From Phlegmacium glaucopus (taxonomy: Eukaryota > Basidiomycota > Agaricomycetes > Agaricales > Cortinariaceae), in the NCBI GenBank assembly GCA_015039465.1, contig MU130378.1, forward strand, positions 1,988,570-2,052,569: DNA of 64,000 nucleotides, in the 5' to 3' direction. The stretch's first letter is position 1. Every line of letters begins with the position of its first letter. The notes below the pieces were generated by a model. That model did no database searches and was not told the DNA's origin. It saw nothing but the letters and a program-made list of their open reading frames with translations. Positions 35,885-47,398 of the stretch are shown here, piece by piece. The position numbers and the translations under genes were made by a program.

Positions 35885-36303
35885 GTCTAGAACTTTCTCT
35901 TGTTTTACTTGGCGTAGTCGTTTCTCGTTCCATGAACCAGAAGCAACTTACCTATTTGTATTGCTATCCCCATATCCTATTTGACACCTTTTGCAAATTG
36001 ATTTTGCAAAGGTGTGCATTTGTGCTAGTCAGTAAAGATCGGCCTTTTTTTTGGCACTGGATTCATTTTATTTATGTAATTTCTTTGGATATCACTTCGA
36101 CTTTCTCAGTCTTGTCCCTCTACTTTCGATGAGGAAATTTATGGATAAATAAAACAACGACAGAAAAAGATCCAAGAGTGTGAATTCCAAAGCGAATGTA
36201 AAGCGAATTTAAGTAAAGCGAATTTAAGAATAAAGTACAATGATGTGGATATCAATGAACAAATCGAGAAGGGTATTAAAGTCATGGGGTATGGAGAGTA
36301 ACC
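35885..36303. other. Convergent intergenic region with a small tandem repeat
   Basis: This is 0.42 kb between the stop codons of chitin synthase and the large disordered protein. It is T-rich on the left, as expected for a fungal 3' untranslated region. A short repeat lies at 36189-36229 (listed separately). Confidence 0.45.
36189..36229. repeat. Short tandem repeat, three copies of AAAGCGAAT(T)T
   Basis: Three near-identical units occur in succession: AAAGCGAATGT, AAAGCGAATTTAAGT and AAAGCGAATTTAAGA. They lie in the 3' flanks of two convergent genes. This is probably a minor local slippage or duplication. Confidence 0.7.
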
Positions 36304-39300
36304 TCAGCATTGATCAATTGCATGGTATGGGTAGCTTAATGAGCCGCCCGACTTTGCTGGAATAATTTCAAAATGTGAATTATCTAAACTAGGCCGCGTC
36401 TCCTCTGAATCATGAGGGGATGCCATCGATCTCGGAGGAGACGAAGGCAGCGCCCCCAGAGAAGACTGCCGCGGTGGAGGGGAGTATAATTCTGCTGAAG
36501 ACACGGCGAGTTTTGACCGTTGTGACTGCCGGTGCTCCAGTCCATTCTTATTAACAAAATGATCAGGTATCTGTGGACTGGGCGGCAGCGGGTCGGGGGT
36601 TGTTACTGAAGCTCGAGTGGATCCAAAGTTGATTACACTGGGTCGACGTCCGCGAGAGCTGACAGCAGCACCTGGTCTTTCAAAACTAGACCTAGGCTGC
36701 GCTTCTGAGGCAAGAGTAACAGATGACGCATTGGTAGCGTGGTTTGTCGAAGACTTCCATTTCAATATTGATTTACGAGCAGCAGGCTTCTCTTGCTCAG
36801 GTATAGGAAGCAAAGGCGGAGAAGGTGGACGAGGAGATTGTCGGACTGGCGGAGAACGGTGAATAGGGTAAGGAGACTCTTGATCGAAATGAAGACGATC
36901 AAGATTTGACGCCTTAGCAGGCTGTGGATGCGTCGTCGTGATAGGACTGTTACGGTTCATTGCAGGATGTAAAGGAGCAGAGAGCTGTTTCGGGTGTACA
37001 AGCTGAATAGGCGAGCTCAGTTGGTCCAGGGATGGTCTCGAAGGCGGTAGTGCCAAATGCTGATCTTGAGATGGCCGTCGAGACATGTGCATTTTTTCGC
37101 GCACAGACGGTTGTGAGGGAAAAATTTGAGGTGATAAGCGTGCAGGAGGAGGCAAATCAGAAACGTCGGGTAAATCCAACTGTTCTTCTGAAGGCCGTTC
37201 TGGCCTTGGAGGAGCCATGGGCGAAGTCCGACCAGAGGATGGGGTAGACGTGGTTGGTTGTGTTGGCAGCCCTGGCGATATTAAACTTATCGACTTTTTG
37301 TTATCACTCTTTCGCCATAATTTCTTGAAACTCTTGACAGATATCAGGGTCGCTCTATTAGAAGTTTTAACTATGCTGGCAAGCTCCTCCCCGGTTACCG
37401 AGTCAGTGGAGAACCTGCTCGTGGTAGGATGGCCTTGAACTTGAACTTGTGACACCTCTGAAGCTACTTCCAGCCTCGTGGATTGCGCACTGCGCACAAC
37501 TGTACTTGCAGCCCAATGAGCTCCCATTGGCACACTCGTGGACGATTCCACTATCGAAGGATATCTGCCAAATGGATCTGGCGACAATGGTATAGGAGCC
37601 GGCGAAGATAAAATTTCATCGTGTTTCGGAGGGGGGATAGGGGGGTACAGGGCTTGCTCGTCCTCGAGTTCTTTTTTCCGCCGTTCAGTCTCTGACTGAG
37701 CATCGTTTGCTGGCCGGCTACCTGGCATATATGATCTGGGAGCAGACGTTGTAACGCCATTAACGGCCAAACAAGGGGGGGAAGGTGGCCCATCGAGTTT
37801 TCCCTCAAATTTATTTGGCTTATCTTTAATCGAGGCAAAAGGCACAGCTGGCCAAGATTGTCCACTGAAATCCCTATCCAGGTACGGATCTTTAATTCAA
37901 ACTCTCACACAAGGAGTATAAAACCTACGTTGGGCTCTCGGGTGGTTCAGGTGGATTTCGAGGAAGCCTAGATGGAGACGGAGAACCCCAAGGTCTACCC
38001 GGAGACAGGGAGGACTGGCCAGGCGACATTGGAGATAAAGTCGCCGAGCTGAGCCTCATATTTTGTTCATCCTCCAAGTCAGTGTTCAACGTACGGGGAG
38101 AAAGCTGGGCCATGGTCTAAAGACAGACTATGAATAAATTCAATTCCTTAGGAACAGGTATCACAAACCCTTTCGATTTCATCGAGTTGGGCCTTCATTA
38201 AATATTGGCTTCTGCGTCGATCGTTAGGATCGCTGTCATCGAACTATACAAAAGCCAATGAGACGTTGTGAAATTGAATACATCAGAGTTACTCACGTCC
38301 ACAGTCGGATCCAACCCAAGGTCGAGGTCGTCAAAGACAGCACCACCTCGTTTCTCAGATTCTTCAGGACTCCTTATTCTGGGAAATTCATTGGTTTCCT
38401 CTTCTGTAGGTTCGTTAACCTCCCCAGGAGACGATTTAACAAGATATGCCAAATTTGTGCTTGATAGTGATGTTGGTATCAGAGGGCTTGGACTAGGAGT
38501 AGTTGAAATAACCGGGCCTCCAGACTTATCCTTAGGTATGAGAAGCAGAGGTGGCGGTAGGTTTTTACGACTGCCGTTTATACCAATTGGAGATGACGCC
38601 CGTTTGTTCTTCGGAGGCGAGGGTATTGAGATAGCAAGATTGGGCCTTGACATAAGATCTAGTAGCTCTCGTACATCATCTTCCTCTTTGGTAGATATGT
38701 CATCATCGTCATCGAAATCTTCCTGACTTGGCAATGCAGCCAATTCAGCCCCTGTCAACGCTAACTGAACAATATGAGGGTTTTTGGACTTTGATTTTCT
38801 GCCGTTGGTCGCGTGAACATCTGCCCATGTATCAGCATCTGTTCCAAACACGTCATCCAGGGGATCCTTGCCTCCAGTCAATGAGGACACCCTAGCGGTA
38901 ATATCTTCGCAATCACTCTCGCCATTAGCTGATTCGTTGTCTGAGTCAATCCCTTCAGGTGATTCTGACAATGGCGCATAACTAGCAACTTCGTCACCGC
39001 CCTCTGGTATTTCATCTTGTAGAGAAGTCCTTGAAAGTCGTTTCTCCTTCTTACCCGTTAATAACTCGATTGGCGCATAGTCGCCAGGTTCATCATCCGC
39101 ATTATTTTCTCGACTCTTGCTGCCCTTCCTGTTCTCAGTGCGCTTGGCGTGATTGACTTTTCGGCTTCTTATCCAAGGAGCATACCATCCTGCCTTCCGG
39201 CGGTCAATGTCGAACTCAACCTTTGCTAGTATAGGGATAAGCGAAGGTGAAGTAAGCCCAGGCAAATCAATTGAGTTGGCTCTCATAGCATCGCCCACCG

Positions 39301-40207
39301 ATGTATCTGGCGTGCCTGGTTCAGATGGGGATATAGACTCCGACGGAGGTGCTGATTTGTTCATCGACCGTATATCAGACAAAGATGACGCTGTTGACGG
39401 AGAGGTGTAAGTTGCTTGAGGTGCATGAGGTTGTAATGAATCTAGACCTGGCGATGCAATAAAGGGTCGTAAATGCCCCGAACTTTCCTGAGGAAGGAAG
39501 GGTGTGGATCGTGTAGCGGGTCCAAAGCCGTGTAACTTGGGCGTATAAGGGCTATTGGGGCTCAGAGCTGGAGACGACATTAACAAATCATCTCGTTGTT
39601 CGATACGCAAAACTCGCGTCCAAAGATGTTTCCAGATCTCTTCTGACAGTCGCGGGCCCGGCTCATCCATTTCATCAGGTGGTTGGGATGAGGAGTTTGT
39701 GCTTGGGGTCGAGATCATATAGAGTATGAGACCCGTTGTGCTAGGTAAAGCATATTCCTTTGCGATTGCCCCTAATTGAGCTTGAAGGGTAGGATAGACA
39801 GGAAGCAGGGTCCCGCGGCGAAAATGTACGTGATACCCTGGGGCATTTGGCGGAGGTGGGGTCGTAGGAATGGGATCGAGATCATTTGAATCATGAGGAA
39901 GATGGTGAGGAGGAATAACATGTAGCAAGAATTTGGAAGTTGAGTGAACATGGTATCCCATTGCAGACGTTGCTAATGAAGGCGTTGGAGATCGTCTGAG
40001 GTGATCACTGGAATTGGCCGACTCTGAGAACGACCGGGATAGAAAGGTGTGATTAGCTGGTATGGGTGCCGATATCCCAAGTGCGTTGGCTAGCTTTACG
40101 AGTCGATGGGGAGGTAATGGTGACTTTGGTGGACACCATGTCGGCGATAAAGCAGCGGAATTAGGGGACAAATGCGACGAGCGGGGTGTTCCATTGTCAC
40201 TTGACAT
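36304..40207 (-). CDS. Large Ser/Pro-rich protein of unknown function
   Basis: Four exons form one long protein of roughly 1,250 residues. The first starts MSSDNGTPRSSHLSP at 40207. It includes a more conserved-looking block with GYHVHFRRGTLLPVYPTLQA followed by AIAKEYALPSTTGLILYMIS, then APWIRSRKVNHAKR. A small exon (38248-38171) reads FDDSDPNDRRRSQYLMKAQL, the next ends NPPEPPESPT, and the long last exon opens DFSGQSWPAVPFASIKDKPN and ends SLSYPYHAIDQC. Most of the chain is Ser/Pro-rich and disordered, with many SP sites. The reading frame continues upstream of the chosen ATG (YKIVIPLEKEFTLPAST) to a possible acceptor near 40301, so a further 5' exon may exist. I do not recognise a named family. 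The ordered block suggests a fungus-specific conserved protein, possibly scaffold or signalling. Confidence 0.8.
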
Positions 40208-41011
40208 GATAACGGTGAATTTGCAAGGCGAAGTGGAAGCCGGTAGAGTAAATTCCTTTTCCAACGGAATGACTATTTTGTATGAGCTAGATATAGGGCT
40301 GTAACATTAATTCTAAGTTAAGGTCAGAACATATAGTCTATGGATAAAATGGTTTAGACGTGCTTTGTATGTTCGTTACAATCGTTATAGGTCGACCTGG
40401 CGATTCGTAACAGATAATATGTTGGTCCTGAGGTTCTTGACAAAGTTCCTGGGAGGAACAAGGTCACCAGACGACCAAGTTCAACGCGTTCGCGGATGTC
40501 TATCCAAAATTGGAAAAGACACAAGCATACACAAATAGCTTGCCGCCGGTGACCTTTGTTTATTCGACTTTTCAAGCATTTCAATTGCTTTTTTGTGGTT
40601 GTTAAGGACTATGGATGTCGGTGGATCGATGTCCATCGCTTCTGACATGGGCATTCCATCGCAACCGCTGCCAGGCGGGGATCATCAACCACTCAGATTG
40701 CTATATATAATTTGCGCGACTCTCTACAACAAAAAAAGAGAATATTCATGAATGCCACGGGGCAATTTGAGAGAAAAGGAGAATAATCTCGTATTTTAAG
40801 ACTGATAGCATTGTTGATGAAGGATGCCAAACAAGACAAAGGTTGAGTGGCGCAGTGTACAACTTGGTTCTTGACCTCAGACTCCATTGTTTCTAACCTT
40901 CTTTTTTCTTCTTCTTCAAGATCACTATTCTTTTTGCTTCACGACCGGTTTCTCTTTTAGTCACGAAAAAAGGCATCCTTGGACTGCAATACGAATATAC
41001 CACGACCTCTC
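40208..41011. promoter_or_regulatory. Divergent promoter, disordered protein / bHLH factor 1
   Basis: This 0.8-kb spacer separates head-to-head genes. TATATATAA at 40702-40710 is a good plus-strand TATA candidate about 300 nt before the bHLH start. A pyrimidine-rich leader (about 40888-40920, mostly TTC) follows it. The left part may include an upstream coding exon of the minus-strand gene. Confidence 0.5.
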
Positions 41012-42066
41012 ATGGATCAACAACATATCATGCCAGACGACAGCGGCCCCGCAGGTTCATACCAATTCTACTCGAGTGATCAAGACCCTACCTACAGCAT
41101 GTCTTATGGCCATACGCCTCTCGGTCCATATATCGTACACGCCCCTTCAACGCGCAGTATGTTGTCATTTTTTTCACAATAACTCCCAAGTACCCGTCCA
41201 TCTGATAATCTCTTTCATACACTTTTTAGACCAGATGGTCCCAGAAATTCATTCTCAGTATCAAAATATGCCCCTAATGACTCCATATACGTCAGGAGGC
41301 GTGTTCTCGACCTCTCCGCCTCATGGTTCCCTGCCCCTCTCGGCTTCTCCACCTCCCCCATCACCTGAATATGATGCCCTTTCTCCTCCTCTCTCCGGAT
41401 CAGACACATCGGCAGACGGAATTTACCACCATTCAAACAGCAGCGGTGCAAATTCTCCTTCGTCTTCAAGAGGTCATAGCCTAGTTCACAGAACCCCCCG
41501 TTACAACCCCACTCCCTCTCCAACAAGCTCATCAAGCCGGCGACGTGGCCGCTCTCAAGACTCAGACGACGACGACAATATGGGCGTTGCATACGTAGAA
41601 AATCTTGCCAATTCTCGGAAGGAAGCTACTAGGAGACAAAGAATTGAGGCTGAACAGCGACGACGTGATGAACTTCGCGATGGATATGCCAAACTCAAAG
41701 ATGCTCTTCCAGTCTCCAATCAGAAGAGCAGTAAGGTCTCACTACTCGAACGAGGTAAGATTTATTGGATATACCGTCTAAATCATGCTCATCCAACCAC
41801 GACCAGCGACCAAACATATCATACAGTTGGAAAAGGAAAACAAAGAGATGCAGTCTCGGATAGCTTTCTTAGAGCAAGAGTCTACGAGACTTCGAGCTCT
41901 TAATGAGAAAATTTCTCTCAGCTCCGATGGAACTCCATCTCCAGAGATGGGCAGACATCTATCCCCTCAACCAGATGCAACACCAAGCCATTCCCTTGCC
42001 TCTGTCCACGGTCAACAACCACCATCCGAGCACTCGAGCCCATCAGCATCGGAAGGTGGTCATTAG
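41012..42066 (+). CDS. bHLH transcription factor 1 (309 aa)
   Basis: Three exons (41012-41156, 41230-41754, 41807-42066) give 310 codons. The start is MDQQHIMPDDSGPAGS. A Ser/Pro-rich region and an acidic run (QDSDDDDNMG) lead to a basic helix-loop-helix: basic region RRQRIEAEQRRRDELRDGYA, loop LPVSNQKSSKV and helix 2 LLERATKHIIQLEKENKEMQ. The helix continues into heptad-like leucines (RIAFLEQESTRLRALNEKI), so a leucine-zipper extension is likely. The basic region keeps the glutamate and arginines that contact E-boxes (E.xRRR), although the usual histidine is replaced. The C-terminus is Ser/Pro/His-rich. An intron splits the domain at the LLER-A junction in phase 1. It is a paralog of the gene at 47399-48451. 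The DNA target and regulated pathway are unknown. Confidence 0.92.
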
Positions 42067-45000
42067 AACGCGTCCAACATTTACACTTACTCCTTGATCC
42101 ATTCTTGTACACACTTCCATCTCATTTTCCATTTTCACCCGCTATTTTCATATTTTTTGCGGCATTTTCACTCGGAGGAATGGTTATATGTTATTTTACT
42201 GTAACAGGCTGACGGAGGTTGGTGAGCTGAGCTGGCGCTTTGTTCACGCTGGGCGTAACGTTGCTTCGCCCTCCCTCCCAACCCCTTGCACTTTGTGAGA
42301 TACACAACGACTTGACGTCGTTGGCTGCTGTGTAACGGACCCACCGACTGCGACATTGTTGATCTGGGTCACATCCAATCTCGTTGATCGACGATCGTCC
42401 TTTCCACCTGCTGCAGACCTCCACTGAAGGAAGAAAAACAAACTAAAGATTCCTAGCGAATCCCAGACATACGCTACTCTCCGGCAACTAGACCTCCCGA
42501 ACCACGTTCCCAAAATTTGCGCAACTTAGGCCTCACCCTATTTTGTGACATTGCATGATCTAATTCCACCTGTCAGGCCAAACAAGAAGTACGAGGATAG
42601 ATTCCAGATTTAACTTTCCAAAGACGTTGCTTCGTATATCAGATCCTGAGGTGGCCTATCCACACCTCTCTCTGGAAGCCTTTTTATGATTCTTGATAAC
42701 CCCAAAACTAAACCCTTTTCTGCATTGGTCGGGTTGGCATTTATCGTTGTCCTTACGCGACTAGGGAATGTACGACCACAAGAACACCCTATCTTGTGAA
42801 ATTCTTGCCCAGCGAGCATCGACGCAATTTCTTGATGAGGTTCTCGTCCATAACGCCGTTGGAACGTATTTTGCGATGTTGGATTCTAGGCAGTCGTAAA
42901 CCTGTTTTGCTTACCTACTTGCCAGCCTGCTAAATCTTTTCCTATCTCATGCTCTCAGAATCGTACTCCTAACCATTCTAGTTTAGATGCATAATTTAAA
43001 TTTCTTCAACAAACAGACTGGTTTCCTTCAATCTATCTGGATCGCGTCTTTAACTCAAGAATTCACTGTAAATTTGGACCGCTACACGCAAATACCTCTC
43101 ATCATTGCCTATCTTGTTCAATCTTGTTTCAGAGAGAGCCATTCTCTTTTCGACTCTTGTGGAAGTTTGATCCAACGCGTCTGCATGCCCATTGATTCCG
43201 ACTATTGAACGGGACTACTAATAGCTCACGAAGTTGATTTTGTACATATACATCTTGCTCGGCCGCCAGTTAACTTCAAAATGTACTATACACTTGCTGT
43301 ATACTATAATCGATAGTATTGAAACGGCTGACGCTCGAGCTCGCTACATGCATTTTACACGTTGCGGCTTTGGCGTTTCAGAGCTCAAGATCTCGAAGTC
43401 ATGTTTGTTGTTCCTGGCCAGTGCCGCCAGTATAATAATTCCGAACTGGGCTCTTCACCCCATTTCGCATGTCCCTCGATTAAAACACATGTTCCTCTGT
43501 CACCACACATTGTGGATAAGTGCCTCATGGCCGTAAATCTTGACTTTGGCGTCAATTGCAATCGCTCCGCGTGTTGGAGCATGCCATACATGATTGGAAA
43601 TCTTTCGAGCTTTTATAAATTTTTGATCCCGTTTGAATGCTATATATATTCAGGATATATTGCATCGGAGAGAGTTAACTCAATATCATGAATTCATGAA
43701 TTTTATCTGTCTTTCTAACAAGTCATTCGAAACACTGCAATCTGCTTATCATGATCCATTATTTTCGGTGGAAAGTAATTCATTTCGGAGTTGTTATACT
43801 TATCAAGAAGTACAGTGGATGCAATGTATGGAATCCATATATCCCTAGCATTGACAAAAAAGAATATTGCAGAGTTGTTGCACTTGCAAGGTCTAAACCC
43901 ACATCTGCATACTAATCGGTTAACGTATCCTATTCCCACTGCTATTCACTTAAACGAGAACTGATTGTTCAATGGGACGAAGGTCGTTACTTCATTTGAA
44001 TCCTCCTGTCAATCCCAGTGGGTCGTTCGGTTTATCGTTTGTTTGCCGATGCCACCAGAAGTCCGACTCATTTAAGAACGAGGAGTCTCAGATTCCTGAG
44101 GATTCTCAGGTTTTTTTTTCACACCATCTGTATCTGAATCGGTCATAATCATGAACGCATCCGAGTTTTTGAATCCGTCCGTAATATTTCTGCTTAGAAT
44201 TGTGCTATTAGGTGACGGCCTTGTAATATATTGTTGTTTGAACAACTCCAATGAGAACAACCGCTTAGATATGCGACCGAATTAGGCGGGTCCGGTCCAC
44301 TGCCTTCACGAACAAATGCTGCGGACTCTACGGAGTATTACTGTTTGACATCAGCCATTTTTTTCCCAAAACTAAGATCATGCGGCCGTTGCTGAATAAC
44401 ACAAGGGGAAAGGCATCCTAGTATAGCCACCGGTGACCTTTTGATTTAGCCCATTGGTTTCGACAGTCCAATCATATTTCGGGTACCGTGGAACAACAAC
44501 GAGGCAGAACGGGAGGATCGTCGGATTCGTCGCCCGATAAACGTTATATGATGAACTTCAATGATATGGATGTGCAAAACTGCAAGACAGTGATCTAGAA
44601 CTCGAAGGTGCCAGTTCGACATCAAAGGAGGGTATGTCAGAAATTGGTTAAGCATTTGCGTTAATATACCATAACTTCGGAGAATAATTTAGACAACAGA
44701 AGATATCGAGCCAAAATGTTGGTTGTGAATAGTTATTCCTCAGGGCATGTTACTCAATCGACTAAAATAGATACAGTTAAAGCCTCTGATGAAATGGTGA
44801 GCCTGTCATAGTGAGCTTAAGTATTGAATAACGCCCAGACCTGGTCGAGATGACTGTCAATCCGCGAGTTGATTGCATAGGACACGTTTTGACTATACGC
44901 GAGGAGAAAGAAAGTTACGGTACGAGAGCTTCGAGGAGGAAGAGAAAATATGTCGTTAACTTTGCAGACAACGTCGAGCGGACGTCTTCCCATCGATTAC

Positions 45001-45920
45001 AGAGCCCTAAATGAAGGGAGAAGCAAAGATGGATTTGATTAGAGGAGAGGGGAGGAGGCGAATCCCAGGATTGTGTGTGATTTCACGGCACTCGGGATGA
45101 ATAGAGATGTCTTAGCCTGTTATAGCCTTCGTTGGCATGAAAAAGAAAACGGGGTATAATTTCATATCCGCCTCCTGACTGTGACAATTTGGAATATGAT
45201 ACTAAGATTTGCGTGAGCCTGGAAGAGGAGATGGTGTGGTATACCAATTTCGATTCGTCGAAACGTGATCTCCTAAAAAAACGGTGGAGGGTTCTTCCTT
45301 CCATGGACTACTGGGACGGGGAGAGGAAGCTCTCAGTGATCTGAAACCAAGGATGGGATTCAGTGTGTTTGAGGTCTTTCTGTAACACTAGCAGCAGCAG
45401 TATCGGTGATTGGCCAAGCAACGGCAAAAAGATGCGACCCGCGATATATTTCCGAGTCCAATACGGAGCCAGAGCAGGAAAAGGTTCTACTTGATTCAGA
45501 AGAAGTGTGTGAGAGCAATAGACCCGTAGAATCTTCTTTTCAGGTTATTATATATGCGACAGTTAGGTTAAGAGAAGGATGGAAAGTAAGAAGTGTGATA
45601 AAAAATTGACCAAGTTTGGTTAAGACAAAAAAAACGCGTGTGACAAGTTGATCACATGATGCTCTGCTCCAGGGCCGGCCGGATGTACGTCACGATAATA
45701 TCATGTCACACTAGGAACTTGTCCCTCGTTCTCCACACCCACCGGCTACGTCTTCAGCTATCAGCCTGGGCACGACTGGACATTGTCGAACCACACTAGC
45801 AGCACGGATACCTAATTTTTCTGGCGGTTCCAGAAAGTCGATCTTCTAATTAGTCCTGATCTTCTGTGATACCTTCTCCGCTTTTCATTCAGGGGCTCCT
45901 CTCATTTTTTTAAGTGAACT
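42067..45920. other. 3.9-kb gene-free stretch
   Basis: No ORF here exceeds about 110 codons, and none has recognisable sequence or splices into a longer frame by eye. Parts (42950-43900 and 44650-45700) are AT-rich. I found no inverted terminal repeats, transposase or reverse-transcriptase remnants and no tRNA. It may hold a long 3' untranslated region, non-coding transcripts or distal regulatory DNA of the flanking genes. Confidence 0.4.
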
Positions 45921-46932
45921 ATGTGGTGCGTCAGAATTTTCACACATTCGTTAGAAACCCTGCCGTACTTGGTTGACTTCTTTCCTCTTACTTGAATCTA
46001 GGTGTGACAATTGCTTGCTCGTGTTGCCCCTAGTAAGCGTCCTTGGTATGCTCAAAACCGCAGCACAGATTATTGATCCGTTTCGCTTTGCTTGTGTTAC
46101 AGAGGGCTGGTGCTATTGCTTTGGCCCTTTTAATTGCAGTAATAGGCTCTAATTTGTTCCGCTATCCGTACATCGTAAATTTGACGAAACTTTCAGGCTT
46201 ACAGTATCGGCGGTGGTATTTTCTTATTTTTATACGGACCGCTTTTATTCTTTGTCTACCCGGAATGGTGATTAACCTTGGTTCCCCATCGTTCATTCAT
46301 ATCTCTGGATTCTGAATGGAACTCGTAGGCAAATCTACGGAGGTATCGGCCTAGGTGTGGGTTTTACTGCGATCATCAGCATGTTCGCCTTGTCCAATGT
46401 TAGTGACTATAGAAATTTGTGGAAAGCTAATCGGTGACTGACCTTGGACTGCAGCGAACGTTCATTTGGATTACTGTGGCTAAATTTATGTGGCCATTTG
46501 TGATTATCATTAGTGCTATACGAGCAATACTCATGATCGTCGAGCTTCAAAGAGGGTAAATAAGCTTTCACGCACCCAAATCCTTACGTTTTTTTGTTCG
46601 ATATTAATTGTAGTTCTATAGGCAATACAAGGTGCTATGGGAGTGCAGTAACGGCGGACAACAATGGACGGCTCCAAACGTCATACCCCCTACGACTACT
46701 AGATTACTGCCAACTCCATTCTGCACATATGGGTTCGCTAGCGTGAATACTGCGTTTATCATATCGCTCCTTGTAGACATTGTACTTCAGGTAAGCATCA
46801 TATTGAATTTTGATATGAAAATGAACTACAAGTAGTCCCTAGATCTATATGTATTTCCTGACATGGAGATACTCGAAGCGATTGGAACATTACTCCAGTC
46901 TGAAAGGAAGGGGTGAAGGCGGTGGTGAGTGA
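45921..46932 (+). CDS. Small four-helix membrane protein (190 aa, eight exons)
   Basis: Eight short exons (45921-45925, 46002-46032, 46103-46138, 46197-46267, 46329-46398, 46455-46555, 46622-46790, 46843-46932) assemble into a continuous 190-residue frame. The first coding exon is only five nucleotides (ATGTG). The protein begins MWCDNCLLVLPLRAGAIALA and has hydrophobic segments at AIALALLIAAYSIGGGIFLF, GIGLGVGFTAIISMFALS, WPFVIIISAIRAILMIV and ASVNTAFIISLLVDIVL. A luminal or extracellular loop holds LWECSNGGQQW and a Pro/Thr-rich turn. The tail YSKRLEHYSSLKGRGEGG is basic and probably cytosolic. I infer a four-span membrane protein of a fungal hypothetical family. Function is unknown. A final extra splice at 46928 would replace the last residues by AQH. 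Confidence 0.75.
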
Positions 46933-47398
46933 TTATGAAATGAACTTTTGATGTAGCACAGCACTGAAAAGATGAATTTGAAAAGTATACTACTCCTAAG
47001 GACTCGGGATTTTATTATTTCTCCTTGTATTTACGAACTCAGTTACGACCTGTTTACGATATTTATGATGATGACCAAATGTGATATTAAGTTTTGGATA
47101 AAAATGAGTATTACCCGGATCTTGATGAGACGGCGATAGAGTGGGAAGTTTTGAATCGGGAATCGATCCGAGATGAGGGTACTGGGTTTATTCTCTAAAA
47201 GGAGTTAACCTCTGCAGGTCAAGATAAATAAATACCTCCGCATCTCTCTCAATCCACTCCCCCCATTCCTCTTCAAATCCCGCTCCCGCCCTCTCTTCCG
47301 TTTCACCTTCTTCTTTGCATTTTTCTTATTCCTTGGTACTAGTCTCTTCTATATCCTTTTCTCTCTCTAACATTTATCTAGTCCTCCTTCCTTCAGCG
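46933..47398. promoter_or_regulatory. Upstream region of bHLH factor 2
   Basis: This 0.47-kb spacer ends in a clear promoter-like arrangement on the plus strand. AAGATAAATAAATACC, a TATA-type element, lies at about 47221-47236. It is followed by 160 nt of almost pure pyrimidine sequence up to the start codon, typical of highly transcribed fungal genes. Confidence 0.55.

Noticed and set aside
38268..38726. 152-codon plus-strand ORF opposite the large disordered protein
   Set aside because: Antisense to Ser/Pro/Asp-rich coding sequence, which explains its Ser/Gly-rich composition.
46928..46970. Extra last exon of the four-helix membrane protein
   Set aside because: GTGAGT and a downstream TAG acceptor exist, but the unspliced frame stops cleanly at 46932 and either ending changes only a few residues.
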